This document shows, one piece after another, positions 1 to 7,808 of a DNA stretch of 64,000 nt. Below the pieces are notes generated by a model. That model had not been told where the DNA came from. It saw only the letters and a list, made by a program, of their open reading frames with translations, and did not search any database. A program made the translations under genes and the position numbers. The stretch's first letter is position 1. Every line of letters starts with the position of its first letter. This DNA comes from CAZHCA01 sp964530825 (GTDB lineage Bacteria; Bacteroidota; Bacteroidia; Chitinophagales; Saprospiraceae), in contig CAZHCA010000014.1 of assembly GCA_964530825.1 (NCBI GenBank), positions 1-64,000 on the forward strand, in the 5' to 3' direction.

Positions 1-41
1 TACTAACACAACTTGTTGATAACGTGTAGATTTTTTCCTTT

Positions 42-227
42 TTGAGGAAGCCCTACCGTACGCAGTTGCAGGGGGTACGCGAGTCGGGCGGCAACCGGCA
101 GGATGCCAAGGCAATCATGAAAAATCGACGTCAGGAACTGAAGGCCCTGCTCACCGAAGAACAGATGGCTGAATACCAGAAAATGGCACGCTACGTGCGC
201 AAAAAGGCCGCAGAGAACCAAGGATAG
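42..227 (+). pseudogene. C-terminal remnant of a Spy/LTxxQ-like protein
   Basis: A 61-residue reading frame, charged and helical, ends in a segment (KALLTEEQMAEYQKM) that looks like the LTxEQ helix ending Spy/CpxP-like periplasmic proteins. Those proteins are normally 120-180 residues with a signal peptide, and neither is present here. The 40 bases upstream carry a stop in each forward frame (TAA at 4, TGA at 17, TAG at 27), so the missing N-terminal part cannot simply lie before the window in frame. The only early start is TTG at 42; an internal ATG is at 117. A decayed gene is the simplest reading. A very short expressed protein cannot be excluded. Family assignment is by eye. Confidence 0.35.
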
Positions 228-247
228 CGACCTGATCGCTTTAAGCC

Positions 248-1780
248 TCAATGACCGAGCCGCTCCAGTGCTGCCTTGGGCTGGATGAATCGGCCTGTTT
301 TTCGGTTGTCTTTTGTTGGTATGCCCGTGCTATTTAGGATTTCATAGGCTTCGTTGGTCGTAAGCTCGGGGCGTAAGCTCTTCATAAGGCCGATGAGGCC
401 TGCTACCTGGGGAGTAGCCATGGAGGTACCACTCAAGGTGCCATAGGTATTGTTGGGCAGGGTGGAATAAATCTTCACACCCGGTGCGGCAATACCTTTT
501 TCGATATCCTGGACCGTATTGGAGAAAGTGGCTTTCTGCAGGAGGGTATCGACGGCACTCACCCCAATGATGCCCGCCGCATTCACCGGGGCATAATCCC
601 GCGCATTGGCATTGGCGTTGCCGGCGGCGGCTACTACGATAGCACCGGCCTGATTGGCATACGCCACGGTTTGGGTGTACGCACGTTGGCGTGATTGGTT
701 GGAACGTCCACCCAGAGACAAGGAAATTACATCGGCACCCTTGTCGGCAGCTTTCAACATACCATTAATGATGGAGCGTTGGGTGCCGCCGCCAAAATCG
801 CTCAGGACTTTAATGCTGGTCACATTGACAAAAGTGGGATTGGGAACTAATGATGCCACCCCGATCCGGTTATTAGACACGGCAGCGGCAATTCCGGCGC
901 AGTGGGTACCGTGGCCACGGGTATCCCGGTCAGAGCGTTCTTCCAAAGAGCGAAACTGTGCTTTCAAATCCTCGTGGCCGGCATCCACGCCGGTATCCAG
1001 GATGGCGATGAGGGCCGTTTTTTTCGGTTGAATATCTTCTTTCCTAACATAGACGTACCATTCGGCCACCTGCATAGGTTCATAGGCCCATTGCCGGTCC
1101 AGCCCGGGATCGTTTAGAAGAGCCCCAATGGACCTTCGCTGAGGAGTGGCCGCCGTCATGGGGTCAAGCTGTACAATCTCGTTGGGTTCCACCCAGTCGA
1201 CCCAAAACTGGCCACGCAGGACCTTGATAATTTCCTGGATTTCTCCTACCCGCTCGTCGGGAATGTCGACCGCGTAATAGTCGTCCAGATCGGTATCTCC
1301 GGGCCGTTCCAGCTCGAAGGCAGGTTGGAAGTCGAGCCCCTGCAATGCACGGTGCAGGTTGTTTTGCAGTTCAGCCAAGTTTTCTCCCTGTTTAATTTCT
1401 ACCAACAGTTCGCCGGTAGGGTCCAGCTCTACTGTGGTGTAGTCAAATTGGGGGAAGGCTTGCATGGGGTATTGTATCCAGTAGAAAAGGGCGCCGCCCA
1501 AAGCCGGTACAAATAGCAGCCATCTTACCCTCCCTTTCCAGTTGGCGACGATCTGAACTAGCAAACTCCAGAAACCTAAAATCAGGGTATCCCGAAAGAA
1601 CACCTTAAATTTATAGGCAACAGTGGCTTCGGCTAATAGCAGACTGGCCAGGGCTATACCCATTCCCATGCCTAACATTACGCGGCTAAGCTTATTGGAC
1701 TGGCCCTTAGGAGGACGTACCAGAAAGTGGGCGGCCAGACCTAAGAGCAAAAGTAGAATACCAGTACCGTATTGAATCAT
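248..1780 (-). CDS. membrane-anchored subtilisin-like serine protease (S8 family)
   Basis: A 510-residue subtilase. The catalytic residues are all visible: Asp262 (AILDTGVDAGHED), His290 (GHGTHCAGIAAA), oxyanion Asn388 (AAAGN) and Ser453 (GTSMATPQVAG). The N-terminal about 105 residues form roughly four hydrophobic helices in place of a normal signal peptide. Residues 110-205 resemble an inhibitor-like propeptide region (two beta-rich stretches ending before the protease domain). This suggests a protease tethered to the inner membrane; which side of the membrane it faces is not clear from the sequence. The start is ATG at 1780. The gene is divergent from trxB with 252 bp between them and has no operon partner in the window. 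Peptidase activity is certain from the motifs; the substrate is unknown. Confidence 0.93.
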   Translation of the reverse strand: MIQYGTGILLLLLGLAAHFLVRPPKGQSNKLSRVMLGMGMGIALASLLLAEATVAYKFKVFFRDTLILGFWSLLVQIVANWKGRVRWLLFVPALGGALFYWIQYPMQAFPQFDYTTVELDPTGELLVEIKQGENLAELQNNLHRALQGLDFQPAFELERPGDTDLDDYYAVDIPDERVGEIQEIIKVLRGQFWVDWVEPNEIVQLDPMTAATPQRRSIGALLNDPGLDRQWAYEPMQVAEWYVYVRKEDIQPKKTALIAILDTGVDAGHEDLKAQFRSLEERSDRDTRGHGTHCAGIAAAVSNNRIGVASLVPNPTFVNVTSIKVLSDFGGGTQRSIINGMLKAADKGADVISLSLGGRSNQSRQRAYTQTVAYANQAGAIVVAAAGNANANARDYAPVNAAGIIGVSAVDTLLQKATFSNTVQDIEKGIAAPGVKIYSTLPNNTYGTLSGTSMATPQVAGLIGLMKSLRPELTTNEAYEILNSTGIPTKDNRKTGRFIQPKAALERLGH

Positions 1781-1978
1781 TATGTTTTTTTTACCATTCA
1801 GAAACTACTAAATGACAGTTCGCTTTACAATACTGCTCGCCGAATGCTTGCTACGCTTCGACGAAAAGTCCGCCAGACGAATCTTTGACACCGCCGACTC
1901 AACCCCTCACCGTCAATGAATGTTATGCCACAGGAAATGTGATCGCTATTACGAAGGAGATGGCGGAGAAATGATACT

Positions 1979-2012
1979 TTTGTGCCCGATTGAAAAATAT
2001 CCCCTAATTTTG
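1979..2012 (+). promoter_or_regulatory. candidate trxB promoter
   Basis: TAATTTTG at 2005-2012 fits the Bacteroidota -7 consensus TAnnTTTG. A TTTG at 1979-1982 lies 22 nt upstream as a possible -33 box. A second -7-like box, TACTTTTG, overlaps it at 1975-1982. The trxB ATG follows 20 nt after the main box. Confidence 0.4.
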
Positions 2013-2032
2013 CAAAAATAAAAAACTAGCCC

Positions 2033-2977
2033 ATGGCAACCACACCAGAAACGGTAAAATGTCTCATCATCGGTTCGGGTCCTGCCGGTTATACGGCGGC
2101 CATTTACGCTGCGCGCGCTGGATTAGACCCCGTCGTGTACACCGGGAAAGAGCCGGGCGGACAGCTGATGATCACAACCGACGTGGAGAACTTCCCTGGT
2201 TATCCCGACGGCATTATGGGCCCACAGATGATGGAAGACCTGCGCAAACAAGCCGAACGTTTTGGCACAGATGTGCGCTTTGAACTAATCAACAAAGTTG
2301 ACCTGACGGGTCCTATACATAAGGCTTGGTCTGACAGCGGGCACGAAATTCACGCGCATACTATTGTCATTGCTACCGGCGCCAGCGCCAAATGGCTAGG
2401 GTTGGAATCGGAAAAAACTTACGCCAACAAGGGCGTTTCAGCCTGTGCAGTTTGTGACGGTTTTTTCTTCCGCGGGCAAGAGGTAGCAGTAGTTGGTGGC
2501 GGTGACTCGGCTGCCGAAGAATCGCTCTACTTGTCAAAACTGTGCCCCACAGTGCACATGCTAGTGCGTCGCGATGAAATGCGCGCCTCGAAAATTATGC
2601 AAGAGCGGGTGCTCCAGACACCCAATATTGTCGTACATTGGAATACCGAAGCACAGGAGATTTACGGCAATGGCCAGGTGGAAGGCGTGAGCGTGATCAA
2701 TAATCAAACACAGGAGAAAACCGAAATTTCCGTTAAAGGTTTCTTCGTAGCGATCGGGCACAAGCCCAATACCGATATTTTCAAAGATTGGCTGGATATG
2801 GATAGCACCGGATACATCATTCCCGCCAATGGTCACACCGCTACCAACATCGAAGGTGTTTTTGTGAGTGGCGACGCTGCCGACTCCGTTTACCGGCAGG
2901 CTGTTACTGCCGCTGGTACCGGCTGTATGGCTGCCCTGGACGCCGAGCGCTACCTGACCGAAAAAGGAATCGTTTAA
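2033..2977 (+). CDS. trxB: thioredoxin-disulfide reductase
   Basis: A 314-residue thioredoxin reductase of normal length. It transfers electrons from NADPH through FAD and a redox disulfide to thioredoxin in the cytoplasm. Visible motifs in order: FAD Rossmann GSGPAGYTAA near residue 14, redox-active CAVC at 138-141, NADPH-site GGGDSAAEE near 155, the NADP-phosphate-binding VRRDEMRAS, and the C-terminal FAD motif VFVSGDAAD. The start ATG at 2033 sits just after a TAnnTTTG promoter box. The gene stands alone and is followed by a 15-bp perfect hairpin. Nothing in it departs from the family. Confidence 0.97.
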   Translation: MATTPETVKCLIIGSGPAGYTAAIYAARAGLDPVVYTGKEPGGQLMITTDVENFPGYPDGIMGPQMMEDLRKQAERFGTDVRFELINKVDLTGPIHKAWSDSGHEIHAHTIVIATGASAKWLGLESEKTYANKGVSACAVCDGFFFRGQEVAVVGGGDSAAEESLYLSKLCPTVHMLVRRDEMRASKIMQERVLQTPNIVVHWNTEAQEIYGNGQVEGVSVINNQTQEKTEISVKGFFVAIGHKPNTDIFKDWLDMDSTGYIIPANGHTATNIEGVFVSGDAADSVYRQAVTAAGTGCMAALDAERYLTEKGIV

Positions 2978-2984
2978 TTATACC

Positions 2985-3024
2985 CAGCCGCAGTAACGGA
3001 AGTTCCTTGCCGTTACTGCGGCTG
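2985..3024 (+). terminator. strong hairpin after trxB
   Basis: CAGCCGCAGTAACGG at 2985-2999 pairs perfectly with CCGTTACTGCGGCTG at 3010-3024 around a 10-nt loop, giving a 15-bp stem that starts 8 bases after the trxB stop. No clean T-tract follows on either strand, so it may act as a bidirectional terminator or 3' stabiliser for trxB and the convergent small gene. Confidence 0.6.
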
Positions 3025-3043
3025 TACCCACCGTTTGATTTCT

Positions 3044-3226
3044 TCATTTACCTTCATCAATTGCCGTTCGTGCAGTGATGCTTATGGCAATAACCCAAGC
3101 CGCTGACAACATAATACCCAGCAGGTTAACACTGTTGTTGCCGGAAACACAAGATAAATTAACCGCCAACGTCAAAATAAGTGTAAGGCAAATAACAATC
3201 AGGAATACCGATTCGCGCCCGTACAT
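3044..3226 (-). CDS. small two-helix membrane protein, unknown
   Basis: A 60-residue frame starting at ATG 3226. It has two convincing hydrophobic helices, about residues 7-26 and 33-52, joined by a short polar loop (SGNNSVN) and ended by charged residues. No family is recognised. It is convergent with trxB and separated from it by the 15-bp hairpin, with no overlap to other genes. Amphipathic layout and a position free of competing genes make it plausible, but it is short and no homologue comes to mind. Confidence 0.4.
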   Translation of the reverse strand: MYGRESVFLIVICLTLILTLAVNLSCVSGNNSVNLLGIMLSAAWVIAISITARTAIDEGK

Positions 3227-3380
3227 TTTTTGTAATTAGGCGGTTGTATGTTGATCCAGACGTTGAAGGTCAGGTCGGCGTTGAAGAACGCTCGTATCGA
3301 TTAACTTATTGAAAGCTTGGGAAAAAATTCTGAATCCTGCCCCAACGGTCGCATATTTTCTTTCAATTTGGTTTAGCTTT

Positions 3381-4244
3381 ATGACAATGCGCAATCTGTT
3401 ACTCATCGGTTCGAGCGGACAAGTCGGGCAGGCTATCCAACAGCATTTTCAGCCGAATGGCAATTTACGATTGATCACAACTACCCGAAATCCGGAGCAC
3501 GTCCACGAAAGGCAACGCTTTTTCGATTTTGAACAGGTGCTAAAAAGCCAGACGGCCCTGCAGGATATCCATACACTGTTTTTGCTGCGGCCCCCTCAAA
3601 TTGCAGATGTGGACGCTTACTTTGTACCGCTTATCAAAGAGTGCATCAAAGCAGGAATACAGCATCTGTTGTTCTTATCTGTACAGGGAGCCGACCGCAA
3701 CCGCTGGATTCCCCACGCCAAAATCGAGGACTTCATCCGGAGAAGTGGCCTGCCTTATACCTTTTTTCGTCCGTCTTACTTCATGCAAAACCTTACAACC
3801 ACGTTGCGCAAAGACATTGTTGAGCATGACCATATATTTTTGCCCGCCGGAAAAGCGCCCTTTCTCTGGGTGGATGTAGCCGATATCGGCCGGGCCATCG
3901 CCCGTGTGCTAGAAGCCGGCGCGGCTCATCACCATCAAACCTACACCCTCACGGGAAAGGAGTTATGGTCATTTCCTGAAGTGGCCGACCTGCTGAGCAC
4001 AATACTCGGACGTCCGATCCATTACCGATCACCCAGCCTACTACGTTTCTACCGTCAAAAAAGACGGGAGGGCATCAACAGGGATTTTATTTTTGTGCTG
4101 ATAATGCTGCACTATTTTCCGCGATTCCAGAGTACCCCTCAGCCCGCCTTTGATTTAGAGCACCTCACTGGCAAAGCACCTACCGGTCTGCGAACCTTTT
4201 TAGAAAGAGCAGCAGTTGATTTAAAGTCTAGCCCGCATACATGA
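3381..4244 (+). CDS. NmrA-like NAD(P)-binding protein
   Basis: A 287-residue atypical short-chain dehydrogenase of the NmrA/NAD(P)H-binding group. The N-terminus has a Rossmann strand and glycine motif (LLLIGSSGQVGQ), and the middle has the RPSYFMQN signature often seen in NmrA-type proteins. The Tyr-xxx-Lys pair of classical dehydrogenases is not evident, so it may be a redox sensor or an isoflavone-reductase-like enzyme. The frame is open from a TTG at 3309, but ATG 3381 places the Rossmann strand right at the N-terminus as usual for the family. Its 3' end overlaps the convergent acyl-CoA synthetase gene by 17 bp. Confidence 0.82.
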   Translation: MTMRNLLLIGSSGQVGQAIQQHFQPNGNLRLITTTRNPEHVHERQRFFDFEQVLKSQTALQDIHTLFLLRPPQIADVDAYFVPLIKECIKAGIQHLLFLSVQGADRNRWIPHAKIEDFIRRSGLPYTFFRPSYFMQNLTTTLRKDIVEHDHIFLPAGKAPFLWVDVADIGRAIARVLEAGAAHHHQTYTLTGKELWSFPEVADLLSTILGRPIHYRSPSLLRFYRQKRREGINRDFIFVLIMLHYFPRFQSTPQPAFDLEHLTGKAPTGLRTFLERAAVDLKSSPHT

Positions 4245-6051
4245 TAGAAATTTCGTCGGCGTGCTTTCTGGTTATAACCCGGCGTTTGAGCTTCATAGTC
4301 GGGGTCAGTTCCCCCTCTTCGCCTTTTTCGTTCACCGGTTTCCAAGCTTCCGGGATAAGTGTGAATTTTTTGATCTGTTCGGTACGGCTGAATAACGGAT
4401 TGTACTCATTGACGATCTTGCGGTAATGCTCAATCACTCTTGGATCACGCACGGCATCCTCCAAACTTTTCCACGGAACTTCATGGTGCTCGCACCAGTC
4501 TCGCAAGCTTTCCTCGGCCGGGACAATAAGGGCCGATACAAACTTTTGGTTTTCTCCGACCACCATGATCTGCTCGACGAAAAAATTCTCTTCTAGTTTA
4601 TTTTCGATCGTAGTGGGCGATACATATTTCCCGCCCGACGTTTTGAATAGTTCCTTTTTGCGGTCGGTTACTTTAAGGAAAGCCCTTCCGTTGTGGTAAA
4701 TGAAACGGCCTACGTCGCCAGACCGGAACCACCGTTTGCCATCTATTTCTTCAATCACTTCATCGGTAGCTTCCTGGTTTTTATAATAGCCCTGCATCAC
4801 ATTGGGCCCGTGTACCAGGATTTCTCCTTCGCCGGGCAGTTCACCAGTCTCCTCATCAATGTGCACCTCCACCCCGTCGATAATGGGGCCTACCGCTTCG
4901 AGAATTGCACCGTCAGGTTCATAACGCCCAACGGCCACCCCAGGCGAGGTTTCGGTAAGTCCATATCCTTCCCGAATGGGAATACCCGCCGCGGAGAACA
5001 CTTGCTTCATCCGCACCGGGCAAGCAGCTGCTCCCGTGAGGATGCCAAGCACATTTCCGCCCAAAGCTTCCCGCCACTTGCTGAATACCAACCGGTCGGC
5101 TACTTTGCGTTTCCAGGCAGCTAAGCCCTTGTATTCCTTATCGTAGGCGAAATCCTCGGTCAGCCCAAGCGCCCAAAAGAAAAGCGTTTTTTTCGGACCG
5201 CTCAACTCCAATCCTCTATTGTAGATTTTTTCGTAAACCTTCTCTAAGAGACGGGGTACGGTAGTAAAAAAGTGTGGCTTTACGGCCCGCAGGTCGCCTT
5301 CGTCACCTCCGAGATTGTCGGTTCCGGTATAAGTGACGCAATAGCCCCGTTGCGTGTAGGCATAGGTCGCGGTACGCTCGAAGATGTGACAGAGCGGCAG
5401 AAAGCTGATTACACGCGTCTGGCTGCCGGGCGCCATTGGAATGAGATCACCCACGGTTGTAGCATTCGACAAAATGTTGGCGTGGGTAAGCATTACGCCC
5501 TTGGGCAATCCGGTGGTACCGGAAGTGTAGATGATGGTCGCCAGATCTTCGGATTGGATAGTGGCCTTACGACGTTCGATCTCCTCCATATCACCTTCGG
5601 TAAAAAGCGTACGCCAGTGAGGGTAACCCTCTAGTTGATCGAAGTTATAAAGATGCTGCAGGGAGGGCGTTTCTTCCTGAACCGACAGCGCTTTTTCGTG
5701 CAACTCGGCTGTAGCGGCAAAAAGCATTTTGGCTTCCGTCTGGTTGAAGATAAATTTCCAATCGCCTTTACTGCTGGTAGGGTAGATCGGAACGTTAATT
5801 GCGCCGATTTGAAGGATAGCCAAGTCGGTAATAACCCACTCTGGCCGGTTTTTATCGACCACCATTACAATCTTATCGCCCGGTTCGATCCCTTTGGCGA
5901 TCAGCCCTCGACTCAAGGCATTGGCTTGATCGATTACCTCCTGGGTACTCCAGTAACGCCATGCACCGTTTTCACGGTGGCCGAAGGCTTGCGTTAACGG
6001 AAAATTTGCCTGTTGGTAGTGAATGAGATCGAAAAGTCGCGTTGGTTTCAT
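4228..6051 (-). CDS. long-chain fatty acid-CoA ligase (AMP-forming)
   Basis: A 607-residue adenylate-forming enzyme that would activate fatty acids to acyl-AMP and then acyl-CoA. Motifs: the AMP-binding P-loop TIIYTSGTTGLPKGV, the adenine-site GYGLTETSPG, WFRSGDVGRF with the ribose-binding Asp, and DRKKELFKTSGGKYVSP at the hinge with the C-terminal domain. Length and motif variants match the bacterial FadD15-like long-chain group, more than short-chain Acs. There is no signal peptide. The start is ATG 6051. It is a single gene with an approximately 220-bp upstream gap and no beta-oxidation neighbours. Chain-length preference is inferred only. Confidence 0.92.
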   Translation of the reverse strand: MKPTRLFDLIHYQQANFPLTQAFGHRENGAWRYWSTQEVIDQANALSRGLIAKGIEPGDKIVMVVDKNRPEWVITDLAILQIGAINVPIYPTSSKGDWKFIFNQTEAKMLFAATAELHEKALSVQEETPSLQHLYNFDQLEGYPHWRTLFTEGDMEEIERRKATIQSEDLATIIYTSGTTGLPKGVMLTHANILSNATTVGDLIPMAPGSQTRVISFLPLCHIFERTATYAYTQRGYCVTYTGTDNLGGDEGDLRAVKPHFFTTVPRLLEKVYEKIYNRGLELSGPKKTLFFWALGLTEDFAYDKEYKGLAAWKRKVADRLVFSKWREALGGNVLGILTGAAACPVRMKQVFSAAGIPIREGYGLTETSPGVAVGRYEPDGAILEAVGPIIDGVEVHIDEETGELPGEGEILVHGPNVMQGYYKNQEATDEVIEEIDGKRWFRSGDVGRFIYHNGRAFLKVTDRKKELFKTSGGKYVSPTTIENKLEENFFVEQIMVVGENQKFVSALIVPAEESLRDWCEHHEVPWKSLEDAVRDPRVIEHYRKIVNEYNPLFSRTEQIKKFTLIPEAWKPVNEKGEEGELTPTMKLKRRVITRKHADEISIMYAG

Positions 6052-6272
6052 GATGTTTAATTTATGGGATACAAAAGGTTAGAGCAAAAGCAGGAAAACC
6101 GAATTCGGTTTGGCGAACCTCTGCATCCATTTGTCTACCTACTGCAAAATATAGCTTTTACCAACTAAATAACTACACAAAAACGGTAGCGGTGCGCAAA
6201 AGCCCAAATTTTTTTCCAACTTATGGGTGATCATTCGCCTTCTTTTCCCACTACAGGATAAAGCAAAAAGAA

Positions 6273-6818
6273 ATGACCTACGCTAAGCATTGGCAAGATA
6301 ACGTCCGCAAGAACCGGGAAGCTTTCTTCCACAGGCTCTACCAGGCAGCCTATACCGGGGTAGCCAGGTGGGTGGCTGGTCAAGGGGGAACAAAAGAAGA
6401 AACCGAAGATGTGTTTCACGACGCGCTCATCCTAGTTTTTGAAAAATCCCTGGAGGGTCAATTAGACCATGTCCTAGATCCTAAGGCCTATGTAGGCGGC
6501 GTGTGCAAGCGTCTGTGGTGGGAACGCCGCAGACAGGACAGTCGCTACGTAGCACTCGTCCCAGGACGGGAACTGCAGGCGGAGGCCAAAATACCGAGCG
6601 CTTCGCTCCAAAGCAAGGTGTGGTCCTATTTGGAGTCTTCGGGCAGCCGATGCCTGGAGATTTTACAGGCTTTCTACTACTTCCGTTGGCCAATGGAAGA
6701 AATTGCCGCTCAATTGGGCTATCGCAATGCCCGTTCGGCCACCGTACAAAAATACAAATGCCTGGAAAAGGTGAAATCCATCGCTAAAAAAGAACGCCAT
6801 GCGGAAATCTCTGCTTGA
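6273..6818 (+). CDS. ECF-type RNA polymerase sigma factor
   Basis: A 181-residue sigma-70-family protein. The N-terminal half has a region 2-like stretch (GTKEETEDVFHDALILVFEKSLEG, split here as TEDVFHDALILVF). The C-terminal half has a region 4 helix-turn-helix (WPMEEIAAQLGYRNARSATV) followed by a basic tail. This is typical of the ECF sigma factors numerous in Bacteroidota. It directs RNA polymerase to a regulon that cannot be read from sequence. The downstream 72-residue gene starts inside its last codons (20-bp overlap), and clpP follows, so the three are probably co-transcribed. Confidence 0.85.
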   Translation: MTYAKHWQDNVRKNREAFFHRLYQAAYTGVARWVAGQGGTKEETEDVFHDALILVFEKSLEGQLDHVLDPKAYVGGVCKRLWWERRRQDSRYVALVPGRELQAEAKIPSASLQSKVWSYLESSGSRCLEILQAFYYFRWPMEEIAAQLGYRNARSATVQKYKCLEKVKSIAKKERHAEISA

Positions 6819-7017
6819 ATTGCAACGCATCGAAAAGTATTTGCGGAGCGAGCTCCCCAAAAGTGAACACCAAAAAATGGAGCAAGCCCTTCGCCTGGAT
6901 AACCGTATGTCGGAATCCGTAGCCCGGCAACGCTTCGTTTACGAATTCATCCGCTGGAGTGGTCGCCGCCGGCTTAAGAAAGAGCTGCGACACTTGCACC
7001 GGCAATGGCCTGGCTGA
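6799..7017 (+). CDS. small soluble protein resembling the N-terminus of anti-sigma factors
   Basis: 72 residues, strongly basic at the C-terminus, with no membrane helix. The pattern IEKYLRSELPKSEHQKMEQAL, shown here in part as IEKYLRSEL, followed by a second helix ending VYEFIR, resembles the helical N-terminal sigma-binding part of Bacteroidota anti-sigma-like proteins (I-xx-YL-xx-EL). The usual transmembrane and periplasmic parts are absent. ATG 6799 lies within the sigma gene, which points to translational coupling. A role as a cytoplasmic sigma partner is inference; it could also be an unrelated small protein. Confidence 0.55.
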   Translation: MRKSLLELQRIEKYLRSELPKSEHQKMEQALRLDNRMSESVARQRFVYEFIRWSGRRRLKKELRHLHRQWPG

Positions 7018-7049
7018 TAGCCATTTCACAACCCCTAACACCATCGATC

Positions 7050-7706
7050 ATGCATTTATCCGTACCTATCGTAATCGACAGCAGCGAGCGGGGCGAGCGT
7101 GCTATGGACATCTACAGCATGCTGCTCAAAGAACGCATCATATTTCTCGGCACCGGAATTAATGACCAGGTAGCTAACCTTGTAACAGCCCAGCTGCTTT
7201 TCCTTGAAGGCCAAAACAAGACCCTGCCGGTTAACCTTTACATTAATAGCCCGGGCGGTAGCGTATACGCCGGAATGGCCATTTATGATACCATGCAAAT
7301 GATCAAAGCCCCTGTACACACTTTTGCCGTTGGCGTTACTGCCAGCATGGGAACCGCCCTGCTTTGCGCCGGTGAGCCTGGATGCCGCTTTACCCTACCC
7401 CACGCTACCATTCATCTGCATCCCGCCGGCGGTGGTGCTCAGGGGTATACTGAAGAGGTGGGCATCGCCTACCGCGAGCAGGAACGTTTACAAGCCCAAT
7501 TATTTCACCTAATCGGAAAAAACACCGGCCGTCATTGGCAGCAAATTGAGGCCGATTTCAGGCGTGACCGATTCATGAATGCACTGGAGGCCTTAGAATA
7601 TGGGCTGGTGGATGAGGTACTGGGCGGAACCAGCGATATCCTATTCCGGGTCGAGACTGCCCCGGAAAAGTGCGGCTGGCGTTCGATTGGCGATTCCAAT
7701 TCTTGA
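7050..7706 (+). CDS. clpP: ATP-dependent Clp protease proteolytic subunit
   Basis: 218 residues from ATG 7050, chosen because it gives the normal ClpP N-terminus (MHLSVPIVIDSSERGERA); an in-frame ATG at 7005 would add 15 residues. The serine peptidase triad is intact by ungapped spacing to E. coli ClpP: Ser99 (GVTASMG), His124 (IHLHP), Asp173 (RRDRF). The usual HQPLGG after the catalytic His is HPAGGG, and a second His precedes it at 122, so this is a somewhat divergent copy. ClpP forms barrel-shaped tetradecamers that degrade proteins fed by ClpX or ClpA. No clpX adjoins it; instead it follows a sigma factor and its small partner, so it may be a paralogue with a specialised role. Confidence 0.9.
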   Translation: MHLSVPIVIDSSERGERAMDIYSMLLKERIIFLGTGINDQVANLVTAQLLFLEGQNKTLPVNLYINSPGGSVYAGMAIYDTMQMIKAPVHTFAVGVTASMGTALLCAGEPGCRFTLPHATIHLHPAGGGAQGYTEEVGIAYREQERLQAQLFHLIGKNTGRHWQQIEADFRRDRFMNALEALEYGLVDEVLGGTSDILFRVETAPEKCGWRSIGDSNS

Positions 7707-7786
7707 AGGATCCTAAGCCGTTTGGTTTTTTCAAATTAAGTACTCTCGGATAGCGGGCCTGCTCTTCCGTTGTGCCCGAAAAATTG

Positions 7787-7794
7787 TACATTTG
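7787..7794 (+). promoter_or_regulatory. candidate -7 box of the aldolase gene
   Basis: TACATTTG fits TAnnTTTG and lies 14 nt before the aldolase ATG. A TTG at 7770-7772 is closer than the usual -33 spacing, so the upstream box is uncertain. Confidence 0.35.
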
Positions 7795-7808
7795 AAAAAA
7801 ACTTCGTC

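Noticed and set aside
7404..7430. Apparent shift of the ClpP catalytic histidine (IHLHP)
   Set aside because: Counting from Ser99 shows that His124 aligns without gaps to E. coli His136 and Asp173 to Asp185, so the triad is normal.
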